From an uncultured Fibrobacter sp. (GTDB lineage Bacteria > Fibrobacterota > Fibrobacteria > Fibrobacterales > Fibrobacteraceae): a stretch of DNA of 32,783 nt. The translations under genes and the position numbers were made by a program. Every line of letters begins with the position of its first letter. Position 1 is the stretch's first letter. Positions 7,381-16,573 of this stretch are shown in pieces. The stretch covers positions 1 to 32,783 of the forward strand of contig NZ_ONDD01000024.1 of the NCBI RefSeq assembly GCF_900316465.1. The letters are read 5' to 3'. A model generated the notes under the pieces. That model searched no databases. It saw nothing but the letters and a program-made list of their open reading frames with translations, and was not told the origin of the DNA.

Positions 7381-9528
7381 TTAGAAGTTCACCGTCACGT
7401 CGGCGATGATAACGTTCTTGTCAATAGAAAGTTCTTGGCTTGCAGGAGCACCAGTCATAAGATCAACACCCTGGAACGTGACCTTGTCCGTCAGCATACC
7501 GTACTGGACAGAAAGGTAGGAGTTCGGGGAAATCTTGAGTCGAGGACCAACCAGAAGCAAGGATTCTTCGGCCTTGTTGATGGAGGCAAATTCAGACACC
7601 GGGAGGGCGATTCCGAATTCGCGGGTAGCCATCTGGTAACCGGCCAAGAGAGCGAGAGGACCGATAACGTCCACGTTCAAGCCAGCCATGATGCGGTCGT
7701 TCTTACGCTGGAAACCCTTGTCTTCTTCGCTGTGATCGTAGGAACCCTGAATCTTGATCTTGCGGTCAAGACCGGCAAGGCGGCCCACATCCACGCCGAG
7801 GCCTGCGCCATAACGCGTATACTTGATTTCTTCAACTTCGGAAGAGACCGTCGAAATCATGCCGAAGATGGCGTTCAGTTCAACAGCGCTATTCCAGTTG
7901 AGGTCAAGGTTCACATTCAAGCCCTTGCGGTCAGGAGTTGCAACGCCCATGGGGAGAGCCATGTCGTTTGCCGGGTCCAGCAAGAACATTGCCTTGTCCT
8001 GTTCAGCAAGTTCAAGACGCTTCAGCACGTCGGCATTGTAACCGTTACGGTAGAAGTGAGAGTTCTTGTAGTTGTTGAACAAGCGGGAATACATCAGGTT
8101 AGATTCTTCGCTGTCGGTCAAGACGTTCTTGGAATAAGACGTCATGAGGTTCGTTGCCTGCAGCGGATTGGAATTGTAGATGCTGAAGTACATGTTTTCG
8201 AGGCTAGCGATACCGAATTCGTCGACCAGGCTAGTGTAGTTAGCATCCTTGAACATGGCGTTTGCATTCAGCACCGTAGCGGAGCCGCGGTAAGCCGGGC
8301 TAGAAGCCATTTCACTCCAGAACTTTTCTTCGTTCTGCAAATACATCACCTTGAGGGCGCCCTCGATGCCGGCGACGTTCACATTCACGAAGGGTTCGAC
8401 ATAGAACGCTACGCCACCTTCATCTGCAATCACTTCTTCGTTCCTGTTGATGTCTTCACCAACAGTCACCTTCTGGAGGTATGCAAAAGAGGTGTCCGTC
8501 ATGTTCTTGATGGACTGATCCATCTTGCTGTTGTATTCCACCAAGGAGTACTGGTCCTTAGTCACATGAATATTGTAGTCGCGTTCGAGATTCCACCAGC
8601 TCTTTGCGAATTCGCCGTTCAAACCGAACGAAACCGGAAGGCTAGACAACAATTCCTTGGAATCGAAACCGAGTTCAGCAGAGAAGACGGCGTTGTCTTC
8701 GTAGTAAACCGTATCGGTGTTTGCGATTGCGCGAGAACGACGGCTCTTTACGCGGTCAAACACGTCGGTATAGTTCACGCCCAAGTGTGCGCCATAGGCA
8801 TCGGCACCGAGACGCAGACCGTAGAAGTAGCGGTCCGAGAAATCGAAATCGAAGAACACCTGGTCAGTCTTCTTGGCAGCGTTACGCATGCGGGCACCGG
8901 TCACCTGAGCATGAATGTCGCTCAAGGGGCCAACATTGCCGCTATGGAAGTCAGCGTTCAAACCATGCATCAGGCGATTGGTCGTCGTATCGAGGTTACG
9001 CATAGCCAAGGCTTCAACACGCTTCTGGGCAAAGATTTCAGGTTCCTGGAGCAGCTTCTGCTGCGGAGTGTACAAGGTGTAAGGCGTAAAGCCTACGCGC
9101 ATGTAACCCAAGTTAAAGTCCAAGTGCTTGTTCAGGATCGAGCCATCATAGCTGAACCAGTGACCGAGCACCGGGTTGTTGTTTTCGTCATAGGCGCTCT
9201 GCCAGTCCTTATGAAGGCGGAGTTCCAAGTGAATCTGGGTTTCAGAGCTCGGACGTGCCGTGAGCACCAAGTTAGCGTCTGTATAACCCTGGTTTTCCTG
9301 AGTCGGGGAATCGTCGCTAAACTGGTCGGACTTAGCCATAGAGGTAAGGCCACCAGCCTTGATAGATCCGTTGAGTTTAAGTCCCAAGACAGCGGCATTC
9401 AGAGAATCCAACTTGTGCAACAAGGACGACTGCTGAGCTTCAACACTTTCACCTTCAGCGAAAGCAGTTGCAGCAGAGAACAGAACGGCAGAAGCGAGAC
9501 CGAAAGAAATTTTCTTATTCAAAATCAT
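7381..9528 (-). CDS. Large outer-membrane beta-barrel protein (third barrel of the operon)
   Basis: This is a 715-residue predicted porin-like protein. The signal peptide is about 1-24 (ATAFA cleavage). A short coiled segment (residues 29-50, SSLLHKLDSLNAAVLGLK) leads into many alternating amphipathic strands. The chain ends in ADVTVNF, with the terminal Phe expected of a BAM-recognised barrel. It is visibly paralogous to the preceding 755-aa barrel: both share the EIFAQKR/QVFARKR block, a LPxG(V/L)AT block and similar strand order. I chose ATG 9528 because GGGAGGG (9542-9536) is 7 bases upstream. The in-frame ATG at 9534 would sit only one base after that site. No plug domain or TonB box is evident, so it is not an obvious TonB-dependent receptor. 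Confidence 0.85.
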   Translation of the reverse strand: MILNKKISFGLASAVLFSAATAFAEGESVEAQQSSLLHKLDSLNAAVLGLKLNGSIKAGGLTSMAKSDQFSDDSPTQENQGYTDANLVLTARPSSETQIHLELRLHKDWQSAYDENNNPVLGHWFSYDGSILNKHLDFNLGYMRVGFTPYTLYTPQQKLLQEPEIFAQKRVEALAMRNLDTTTNRLMHGLNADFHSGNVGPLSDIHAQVTGARMRNAAKKTDQVFFDFDFSDRYFYGLRLGADAYGAHLGVNYTDVFDRVKSRRSRAIANTDTVYYEDNAVFSAELGFDSKELLSSLPVSFGLNGEFAKSWWNLERDYNIHVTKDQYSLVEYNSKMDQSIKNMTDTSFAYLQKVTVGEDINRNEEVIADEGGVAFYVEPFVNVNVAGIEGALKVMYLQNEEKFWSEMASSPAYRGSATVLNANAMFKDANYTSLVDEFGIASLENMYFSIYNSNPLQATNLMTSYSKNVLTDSEESNLMYSRLFNNYKNSHFYRNGYNADVLKRLELAEQDKAMFLLDPANDMALPMGVATPDRKGLNVNLDLNWNSAVELNAIFGMISTVSSEVEEIKYTRYGAGLGVDVGRLAGLDRKIKIQGSYDHSEEDKGFQRKNDRIMAGLNVDVIGPLALLAGYQMATREFGIALPVSEFASINKAEESLLLVGPRLKISPNSYLSVQYGMLTDKVTFQGVDLMTGAPASQELSIDKNVIIADVTVNF

Positions 9529-9543
9529 ATTCATTCCCTCCCA

Positions 9544-11811
9544 TTAAAATTCCACGTTAAGGGAAGCTTCAAGAATCATCTGAGAGAACTTATGCTTGTA
9601 AGTCATCGTCTGGTCCTTAGTCACATCGTAGTAGTCAGGCAGATTCACAGCACCTTCGGCAGAACCTGCTGCCACAACAGCTGCAGTGTTGTAGTCGTTT
9701 TCGACATTCATCATGCCGAAGTTGACTGCGAGCCATGCATGCGTTTCGATGTTGTAATCGAGGCCAACCATCCACTGCATCTGCTTACCCTTCATAAGAG
9801 GAGCGAGAGCGGAGTATGCATTCCTGATATTTTCGTATTCGGTGTTGATCATCTGGAAGCCAGCGTTCACACCCAGGCGCGGCAAGTACTGCACATAGAG
9901 GCCTGCGTTAATGAAGTCAGACTTGAGGCTGGTCGAAACATCGATAAGTCCCAGGGCAGCCCAACCGTCACTATCCATGGTGCGTTCGGAATGCTTGTAA
10001 GAACCGGAAATTTCGAGAGGCTTGGTAAAGCCGATCAACTTGAAGATGTCGACCTTAGCACCACCACCGAATTCCATGTACTGGGCAGCCTTGTAGTTAT
10101 AAACGCCGACATTGCCCATGTAGTCGTTCGTAATCAGGCTAAGCGGTTTCACCTGGTTGAAGAAGGAGAAGAGACCCTGAACTTCGGCAAAGTCCTTGAT
10201 GTTAGCGATCAGGTTTGCGCGGGCACCCATGCGGTTTGCAGTAGCAAGGCCGTTCGGGAGAGACATCTGGAGAGCCGGATCAGAGAGCGTTTCGAGAAGC
10301 GCCAGCTGATTGCGGGTAAAGACGTTGGTCGTCCAGGAGTTCTTGTTATAGTTAGCAATGCTGTAGCTGTTCATGTCACTGCCCTTGAAAGCATTGTCGT
10401 CGGTACCAAGGGTCGTTGCTACCGGGCTAAACTTGGGCGTGAAATTGTAGAGAGCGTCGAAAGAGGAATACAGCGGAGAATTTACGCCGTACTTGACAGT
10501 CTGACCATCCTTATCGGAATTCTGGATGCGCTGGGCAAAGAACTTCGGCGACTGGGCAAGGTTGTTGAACCAGTTGCTGTCGTTTCTGATGAAGTCCACA
10601 GCGAGGCGAACACCGAAGTCATCGGTCTTGTAACCCACGTTGGCATTCACGAGGACGGCCATACCCTGCAGGTTTTCCTTGGTGAATCCAGTCTGTTCGA
10701 GATAGGGCTGATCGTCTTCGTTCAAAGCGAGATTGCCAGTCATGTTGCCGGCTTCGTCGTATTCGAGAGCCCAAGCGGTATCGGCCTTGTAGACATCATC
10801 CTTGGACATGGCAACTTCACCCGTAATGTCGAGGATCAGGTTGCTGTTGTTGATCAAGGAACCTACATCGGCACCCAAACGGCCGCTCACGACCAAGGTC
10901 TTCTGCGGATTCAGTTCAAACGGGTTGATATCCTGTCTTTCGTATTCGGTCGTATAGATGTAACCCGGATGGCGATAGGTGTAAGAGTAGCTGTCTTCGT
11001 TATCGAAGATGTACATCGGAGTTACACCCACATAGAGCGTCTTGTGGAGCGGGAGCCATTCAAAGTTACCCGCGAGCACGAACTTATCCATGTTAGAAGC
11101 CTGGGAAGCACCCATCACCGAGTCACGCGGCAAGATGTTACCTTCGGCACCCGTGAGGTCGAGAACCACATTGCGGTTCAGGCGAGCAAACATCGCTTCG
11201 GCACGGAGCTCACCAACCGTTTCGCCCATATCGGTACGGAACTGGAGGTTTGCACCCTGAAGGTTGCGCTGGTTACCTTCGATGAACTGTTCATGTTCAG
11301 CCATGTAACGCTTGCGGGCAAAGACCTGCGCTTCGTACATGATGTCGATACCGGGGAGGAAAAGAGTCAGCGGAGAGTACTGCTGCCTAAAGTCACCCAC
11401 GACCCAGTAGAAGGAATTGCCAATGTTGCCTTCGACATTGAGCCAAGGCACAGAGACCGACTTCGCAGCAGAGGCGAAGTATTCCTGCATACCGGCGGAA
11501 AGACGGACCATTGCATTTGCGCGGACGTTTTCCCAAGGACGGAAGCCGAAGTTAATGTCGGCCGTAACGAATTCGTCCTTTTCGACACTCGGCATCTTGT
11601 TGATACCGGTCGGATCGTTGTCGGTATCGAACCTGGATGTCTGGGCGACAGCACGAATGGCACCCGTGATTTCAACACCGCGCTTTGCGTTGACGGAATC
11701 AACCTTGCTTTCAAGCAGTTCCTGGTTTTCTACAACCGATGCTGCAGAAGCAGCCATAGAGGCGGCAAGGATTGCGGCAAAAGTCTTTTTCATATTCATA
11801 ATCTTTTTCAT
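9544..11811 (-). CDS. Large outer-membrane beta-barrel protein (second barrel of the operon)
   Basis: This is a 755-residue predicted outer-membrane barrel with a signal peptide (about 1-25, with ASAAS) and a terminal NVEF. It has long alternating strands and aromatic girdle residues throughout. It is a diverged tandem paralogue of the downstream 715-aa barrel and shows weaker similarity to the upstream 868-aa barrel (the SPLT segment after a GDF/GGV strand). A GTG at 11820 would extend the protein by three residues. However, AGGGGGTG at 11825-11818 fits as the ribosome-binding site for the ATG at 11811 (6-base spacing), so I place the start there. It lies immediately after the 868-aa gene stop, consistent with translational coupling. 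Passive diffusion, glycan uptake or adhesion are all possible; the sequence alone does not decide. Confidence 0.85.
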   Translation of the reverse strand: MKKIMNMKKTFAAILAASMAASAASVVENQELLESKVDSVNAKRGVEITGAIRAVAQTSRFDTDNDPTGINKMPSVEKDEFVTADINFGFRPWENVRANAMVRLSAGMQEYFASAAKSVSVPWLNVEGNIGNSFYWVVGDFRQQYSPLTLFLPGIDIMYEAQVFARKRYMAEHEQFIEGNQRNLQGANLQFRTDMGETVGELRAEAMFARLNRNVVLDLTGAEGNILPRDSVMGASQASNMDKFVLAGNFEWLPLHKTLYVGVTPMYIFDNEDSYSYTYRHPGYIYTTEYERQDINPFELNPQKTLVVSGRLGADVGSLINNSNLILDITGEVAMSKDDVYKADTAWALEYDEAGNMTGNLALNEDDQPYLEQTGFTKENLQGMAVLVNANVGYKTDDFGVRLAVDFIRNDSNWFNNLAQSPKFFAQRIQNSDKDGQTVKYGVNSPLYSSFDALYNFTPKFSPVATTLGTDDNAFKGSDMNSYSIANYNKNSWTTNVFTRNQLALLETLSDPALQMSLPNGLATANRMGARANLIANIKDFAEVQGLFSFFNQVKPLSLITNDYMGNVGVYNYKAAQYMEFGGGAKVDIFKLIGFTKPLEISGSYKHSERTMDSDGWAALGLIDVSTSLKSDFINAGLYVQYLPRLGVNAGFQMINTEYENIRNAYSALAPLMKGKQMQWMVGLDYNIETHAWLAVNFGMMNVENDYNTAAVVAAGSAEGAVNLPDYYDVTKDQTMTYKHKFSQMILEASLNVEF

Positions 11812-11826
11812 GTTCAGCACCCCCTA

Positions 11827-14433
11827 TTAGAACCAAGCCTTGGCTTCGGCTGAAATGTAGTGGGAATGCCAGTCATTTTTAGAAATCGCTTCGTCGGAGT
11901 GAGTCATCCACTTATAGCGTACGTGCAGACCGGCGCGGTCGGCGAAGTCCCAGTCAAAACCAGCACCGAGTGCGGTTTCGACGTAGTTGATCGGGGCCTT
12001 TTCGTAATACTGCGTGCCATAAGCCTGAGCCTTGTACAGATCCGAAGTCTTGCTGACGTTAGGCGTGATAGTCTTGGTGATGTAGGCGTTTTCGGCGCGG
12101 AAGGTTTCGAGGCCGAGGATACCCAACACGTGGAAGCTCGGCGTCACAGCGATAGCCGGTTCAAACTGACCGTAGAAGCTCCACATGAGCATGTCGGTTT
12201 GCTTTTCGCTGTAAGCAATCGGGGCGATCGTAGTAGAAAGACCGGAGATTGCGGCGTAGCCCGTCATCATGATCGTGCGGTCGGTACCGAACCAGCCACC
12301 GATATCGTAGCCACCCATGAAGGAGAGGTAAGAAGACCACTTGGTGTGAGAAGGAACTTCACCCTTTTCGATCTGTTCGGCGCTTTCGTAGGCGACGAAG
12401 GATTCCCAGAGTTCCCAGGTACCACCATAGAGACCACCCTGCTGACGGTACTGCTTGACACCGCCGCTGGAGCCATCCATAGACTTGTTAGACTTGTTCT
12501 GGTACTGGACACCGGTACGGGCCACATAGGCGGCACCATCGGTGTTACCGGAGTCAGCGATGAAGAGCGGCTTATGCTTGGTCCAGGAATTGGAGGATTC
12601 CCACATGTTGCGGCCGTTCAAGCGGTAGTTGAAATAGATAACGTCCTGACCGTCTTCGATCTGGCGGTGCAAACCGTACTGCAAGTCAAAGTAGCCGCGG
12701 TTGAAGGTCGGTTCCAACTTGAAGTTAAGACCAGCCATGTTCGGGGTGTAACGGAGAGAACCACCGTTCAGGTAGGCTTCGTCCTTACGCCAGCTGTTGA
12801 AACGGGACGGGTTGCTCAAAGAATACGGAGAGTAGAAGTCCTTCGGGAGGAAGATGGCTTCGACAGTCATCGGCCAGCCTTCGACATACTTGGACTGAGC
12901 CTTCACATAAACACCCACCTGCGGAGTGTTTGTCTTGGATTCGAAAGCATCGGGAATGTAACCACTACTCTTGTTAGCGTCGCTATAGCTTGCGGCATCA
13001 GAGGTCTGGTAGTAGATATTGGAATCCGTGACGCTCAAAGCCACATCAGCCATCAAGTACAGTTTCGGGGTCACATTGCCCTTAACATCGATAGATGCCA
13101 CATGGTTGTTCAGGATTATCGGATTGCCGTTATCGGTGTAGTTAATCCACTGGTTACGGAATTCGTCTTCGTAAATAATGTCGTTGTCAAAGACAACACC
13201 CATGTAGTTCAAGCCGAGAGTCAGGTTATCCGCAATCTTTTCCTTGGCGATACGGCCATGGTAAATGGAACCGCGGAAGTCATAGGTACCGGACATTTCA
13301 AGTTCGCCAGGCTGGCCACCGTACATGCGCAAACCGTCGCGGGTACCGATATCGGCATCAGCCGGCTGAGACAAGAGGAACTGGGCCTTCAAGTTGAACG
13401 GGAGCTGATAGACGTTGGCAAACACACCACCGAAGCTGCGGTTGGTCCAGAATGCACGGCCACCTTCCTTAACAGGCTTGAACACCTTTTCCTTATAGTA
13501 GGTAGAAACAGTCTTTTCGTCTTCGAACAGTTCATACTGCCAAGCGAAACGCGGGTTGGTTTCACGTTCCCACATGGTGAGCGGAGATGCGTTTGCCCAG
13601 ATAACACCACCGGCGGTCACGTAGGCGCCAAAGACGCCAGCGCGGATATCCACGCCGAAGTTCATTTCTTCGTTCACGGTCGTGGAGTAGAAGTCCGTAG
13701 AGTGGTCATACAGAACATGTTCGTCCTTGTTAGCAGGAGCCTGAGTCGGGTGCTTGGCAAGGTCGTTGGTAAAGAGACCGGAAAGGTCGAACGGGAAGCT
13801 CATGTTCGTCCAGAGGGTCATGTACGAGTTCGGCATGGCCACAATGTTCATGTTGAGCACAGCGTCCACCGAGGTACGTGCCAAGTCGTTCTGGGCCCAG
13901 GGGCTCGGTTCGGAATAATGGAAGTTCTTCAAGCGGAAGGCCAAGTAGCCGGAAACCGCCATCGGAAGATCGTCCTTACCCATGAGGGTAGATTCCATGT
14001 TGTTAGCAAGGGTATCGAGGCCTTCTTCCACATTGGCCATCTGCGTCTTGGGGTCAAGATGCGAGGAGGCGTTCACTACGAGCGGCTGGTAAGGAGCCGT
14101 TTCGGCCGGAGTTGCAAGGTCGCGAACGGGAGCGGCAGGTTCTTCGGCCACCGGTTCGGGCTCAGCTGCCGGTTCAGGTTCGGCTGCAGCTTCTTCGACA
14201 GGTTCTTCTGCCGGAGCTTCTTCGGCGGCAGGTTCTTCTGCGGCCGGTTCAGATTCGGATGCATCTGCAACAGATTCGTCAGAGCTTTCTTCTTCAACTG
14301 CGGGAGCGGCTTCTTCTACAGCCGGAGCAGAATCTTCGAATTCTTCGGTAGAAGAGACTTCGTCGTCCATCTGGGCCAAGGCCAAAGACGAGCAGCAAAG
14401 CAGAGTCGTAAATAGTGTAGGTAATTTGCGCAT
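11827..14433 (-). CDS. Large outer-membrane beta-barrel with acidic Glu/Pro/Ala-rich N-terminal linker
   Basis: This is an 868-residue exported protein. The signal peptide is about 1-20 (SLALA). Residues of about 21-105 form a low-complexity acidic tract of repeated EEPAAEE and EPEPAAEP units. This could span the periplasm or lie extended at the surface. From about residue 130 a helical segment (NVEEGLDTLANNMESTL) is followed by about 700 residues of alternating beta strands that end in EAKAWF with a terminal Phe. A segment near 250-290 (GVDIRAGVFGAY, then ASPLTMWERE) aligns by eye with the other two barrels of the operon. A Shine-Dalgarno AGAGGA precedes the ATG, and the gene starts 9 bases after the CBM-like gene stop. 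The acidic linker is unique among the three barrels and may be the contact to periplasmic partners or peptidoglycan (inference). Confidence 0.85.
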   Translation of the reverse strand: MRKLPTLFTTLLCCSSLALAQMDDEVSSTEEFEDSAPAVEEAAPAVEEESSDESVADASESEPAAEEPAAEEAPAEEPVEEAAAEPEPAAEPEPVAEEPAAPVRDLATPAETAPYQPLVVNASSHLDPKTQMANVEEGLDTLANNMESTLMGKDDLPMAVSGYLAFRLKNFHYSEPSPWAQNDLARTSVDAVLNMNIVAMPNSYMTLWTNMSFPFDLSGLFTNDLAKHPTQAPANKDEHVLYDHSTDFYSTTVNEEMNFGVDIRAGVFGAYVTAGGVIWANASPLTMWERETNPRFAWQYELFEDEKTVSTYYKEKVFKPVKEGGRAFWTNRSFGGVFANVYQLPFNLKAQFLLSQPADADIGTRDGLRMYGGQPGELEMSGTYDFRGSIYHGRIAKEKIADNLTLGLNYMGVVFDNDIIYEDEFRNQWINYTDNGNPIILNNHVASIDVKGNVTPKLYLMADVALSVTDSNIYYQTSDAASYSDANKSSGYIPDAFESKTNTPQVGVYVKAQSKYVEGWPMTVEAIFLPKDFYSPYSLSNPSRFNSWRKDEAYLNGGSLRYTPNMAGLNFKLEPTFNRGYFDLQYGLHRQIEDGQDVIYFNYRLNGRNMWESSNSWTKHKPLFIADSGNTDGAAYVARTGVQYQNKSNKSMDGSSGGVKQYRQQGGLYGGTWELWESFVAYESAEQIEKGEVPSHTKWSSYLSFMGGYDIGGWFGTDRTIMMTGYAAISGLSTTIAPIAYSEKQTDMLMWSFYGQFEPAIAVTPSFHVLGILGLETFRAENAYITKTITPNVSKTSDLYKAQAYGTQYYEKAPINYVETALGAGFDWDFADRAGLHVRYKWMTHSDEAISKNDWHSHYISAEAKAWF

Positions 14434-14442
14434 AAAATCCTC

Positions 14443-15186
14443 TTAAATCTCGTTGCGGAACGGATAGTTCATCGGACCTTCGTAAGCCTTACCGTGCTTC
14501 TTGATCACGATATCGTCAATCCAGACCTTGAAGGACTCGTTTTCGTCTTTACGGACTTCAAGACGGAAACCCTTGAAGTTGCTCCAGCTAAACGGCAACA
14601 TGACTTCGCGGGTGTTCTTGGCATCCCAGTACACACCAGTCGTACCGAACAACTTGAGGGGAATGCTAAAGTGTTTCCATTCCGTAGTGATTTCACCAAG
14701 GCTCTTGGAACGGAGCTTCACCTGCAGGGATTCACCACCGCTCTTCACACCATCATCCACAAGCACGAACAAGGCGTTTTCGCCGCCCTGGGCACCCTTA
14801 ATCCAGAATTCAAGGACACCTTCTTCGAAATACGGGGTCAAGTCGACAGAACCGGCAATACAAATAGCCACGCCGGAATAGTCGCTTGCGATAAGTTCAA
14901 TTTCCATGGAAAGAGCACCTTCCATGGCATACTTGTCCGTAAGTACCGGTTCGGGGTTTTCACGCGGATACTGGTAGGTATAACCACCACCACGCGGAAT
15001 AGCTTCACGCATCACGACGGACACGACATCTTTGTCGGGTCGGAACGGCTTAGCCTGTTTAGTGACAAAACGGGACTGGTCGCGGTCGCGATAGTCGCTA
15101 AAACCATAACCAGCAAAAGAGAAAGACGCTAAAAGGAGTACGCCCAAGGCGCACACCCAGCTTGCTTTATGCGGATTTGCTTTCAT
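14443..15186 (-). CDS. Small exported jelly-roll protein, CBM11-like, first gene of the operon
   Basis: This is a 247-residue protein with a signal peptide (about 1-25, SFSFA cleavage). After a basic segment (YRDRDQSRFVTKQAK) comes one beta-sandwich domain of about 80-235. It has LEFWIKGAQG, then TTEWKHFSIPLKLF, then FKGFRLEVRKDE and FKVWIDDIVIKK. That order matches CBM11-type and related galactose-binding-like domains, in which the final IDDI strand is typical. No catalytic domain is attached, so it is a stand-alone binder by inference. It is the first gene of the operon and is divergent from the GH5 lipoprotein gene at 15425. The Shine-Dalgarno is weak. Alternatives are a structural adaptor domain with no sugar binding. 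Confidence 0.72.
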   Translation of the reverse strand: MKANPHKASWVCALGVLLLASFSFAGYGFSDYRDRDQSRFVTKQAKPFRPDKDVVSVVMREAIPRGGGYTYQYPRENPEPVLTDKYAMEGALSMEIELIASDYSGVAICIAGSVDLTPYFEEGVLEFWIKGAQGGENALFVLVDDGVKSGGESLQVKLRSKSLGEITTEWKHFSIPLKLFGTTGVYWDAKNTREVMLPFSWSNFKGFRLEVRKDENESFKVWIDDIVIKKHGKAYEGPMNYPFRNEI

Positions 15187-15424
15187 AATATCTAAAATTC
15201 TCCAGATACGGACGGCTACAATATAACTTGTTTTTTAGGCCTTCGTGAACGGCGCGAAGTAAAAACTTCTTTCAAATCGGGATTTTTTGTCCTAAAAATT
15301 TGTTTTTTTCTGTTTTTTCGCGTTTTCTTCAGTAAACACATTATTTTGGGAAACGTCAAACACAAGCCCTTAAAAAAGTGTAATTTTATCTTTAAGAAAC
15401 AGACATCCATTATCTGAGAGAACC
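15187..15424. promoter_or_regulatory. Divergent promoter region between the barrel operon and the GH5 lipoprotein gene
   Basis: This 238-base A/T-rich region must hold promoters in both directions. For the minus operon, a TATATT at 15225-15220 with a poor TTCACG at 15249-15244 (18-base spacing) is the best -10/-35 pair I can see, and it is weak. A small dyad GAAGT/ACTTC lies at 15256-15269 just upstream of it and could be an operator. No clear pair is seen for the plus-strand gene. Confidence 0.35.
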
Positions 15425-16573
15425 ATGAAAAAAGAATTAACAGCTCTTGTACCGTTTGCACTCGCCCTGAGTTTGTGCCTGACCGCCTGCGACAACGGCG
15501 GCTCCCATAACGCCGTGGCCCCTAAAGAAGATGATTCGACAGCGGCGAAGGCTATCGACTATTCCAAGGGTCGCGCCATGAACAAGAGGCTCGGCAAGGG
15601 TATCAACCTTGGCAACTCCTGGGAATCCCAAGGGAGCAGCCTTGACTGCAGCTGGGGTAACTGCATTGAAGACACCGATTTTGCTGTCGTTAAGGCGGCA
15701 GGATTCAATTCTATTCGACTCCCCGTGCGTTGGCAGCAGGATTCCGACTATGGCACCCATACCGTAGACCCTGCCCGTCTCGCCGGCGTGAAAGAAGATA
15801 TCGAGCTTGCCCTTGCCCAAGGACTCGCTGTCATCGTGAACTTCCACCACTATGTCGAGCTGAACGAAGCCGGTAACAACTATACGACCGACCCCCAGGC
15901 ATACGAAGAGGAAAAGGCTCACTTCTTGAAATTGTGGGAACAGGTCGCCACGGAATTGAACAAATACCCCGATTCCATGCTCGTGCTTGAAATTTTGAAC
16001 GAGCCCACCATTTCTAACGCCGAACGCGTAAGCAACCTCATGAATGACGCTTACCAGGTGATCCGTGCAAACGCACCCGGCAAGACAATCATGTTCGAAG
16101 CCTACCATGCCGCAAAATTTGCAGACCTTAAGGACTTGAAACTGCCGGAAGACGGAAACATCATCTATTCCGGGCATTATTACGAACCCTACACCTATAG
16201 CCACCAGGGCCATAGCTACGCCTGCAAGGGCGACGACGCTTACGCCAACACCGCTATTTACGACATGGCCACCTATTCAAAGATTGCAACGGAGCTCTAC
16301 CCCGACGTAAATGGCGGACACGTTCCCATGAACATGGGTGAATTCGGCATTTCGGGCGGCGGCGACTTTGCCAACAGCAGAAGTTGCAACGAAGGCGAAT
16401 CGCTCCCGTCGGCAAGAATGAAGGCCAAGTGGGCAAAGTTGACTATTCAGGCTGCGGAATCGAACGATATTTCCTGGCACTACTGGGGATTTACGAAAGT
16501 AGGCGGATTCGAAGCCTACAGCCGTAATGATGACGCTTGGTACGAAGGATTCCCCGAAGCTTTCGGATTCTAA
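15425..16573 (+). CDS. GH5 cellulase, membrane-anchored lipoprotein
   Basis: This is a 382-residue enzyme with a lipoprotein signal (lipobox LTAC, Cys 22), an Asp at +2 and a short Asp/Ser/Ala linker. The GH5 barrel starts near residue 50 with KGINLGNSWE. It shows the family residues RLPVRW (98-103), NFHHYVEL (139-146), acid/base E193 in LEILNEP and nucleophile E306 in NMGEFG, then WHYWGF at 351-356. It probably cleaves beta-1,4-glucan or short cello-oligosaccharides at the cell surface or in the periplasm. Asp at +2 would mean inner-membrane retention in enterics, but that rule may not hold here. It has no C-terminal sorting tag, unlike the other GH5 enzymes in the window. It is divergent from the barrel operon, so the two may share regulation. 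Its stop codon abuts that of the convergent lpxA. Confidence 0.9.
   Translation: MKKELTALVPFALALSLCLTACDNGGSHNAVAPKEDDSTAAKAIDYSKGRAMNKRLGKGINLGNSWESQGSSLDCSWGNCIEDTDFAVVKAAGFNSIRLPVRWQQDSDYGTHTVDPARLAGVKEDIELALAQGLAVIVNFHHYVELNEAGNNYTTDPQAYEEEKAHFLKLWEQVATELNKYPDSMLVLEILNEPTISNAERVSNLMNDAYQVIRANAPGKTIMFEAYHAAKFADLKDLKLPEDGNIIYSGHYYEPYTYSHQGHSYACKGDDAYANTAIYDMATYSKIATELYPDVNGGHVPMNMGEFGISGGGDFANSRSCNEGESLPSARMKAKWAKLTIQAAESNDISWHYWGFTKVGGFEAYSRNDDAWYEGFPEAFGF

Noticed and set aside
7381..11811. TonB-dependent receptor (SusC-like) identity for the barrels
   Set aside because: No plug domain, TonB box or carboxypeptidase-like N-terminal domain is visible, so I kept a generic outer-membrane barrel call.
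7435..11853. Very long open frame (about 1470 codons) on the plus strand opposite two barrel genes
   Set aside because: It has no signal peptide, domain or plausible composition (His/Val/Arg-rich antisense). The minus-strand genes have good ribosome-binding sites, signal peptides and barrel patterns. The open antisense frame follows from their codon bias.
11860..14415. Long plus-strand open frame opposite the 868-aa barrel gene
   Set aside because: This is the same antisense effect. Its C-terminal Arg/Phe/Cys-rich part is just the complement of the acidic Glu/Pro/Ala linker.
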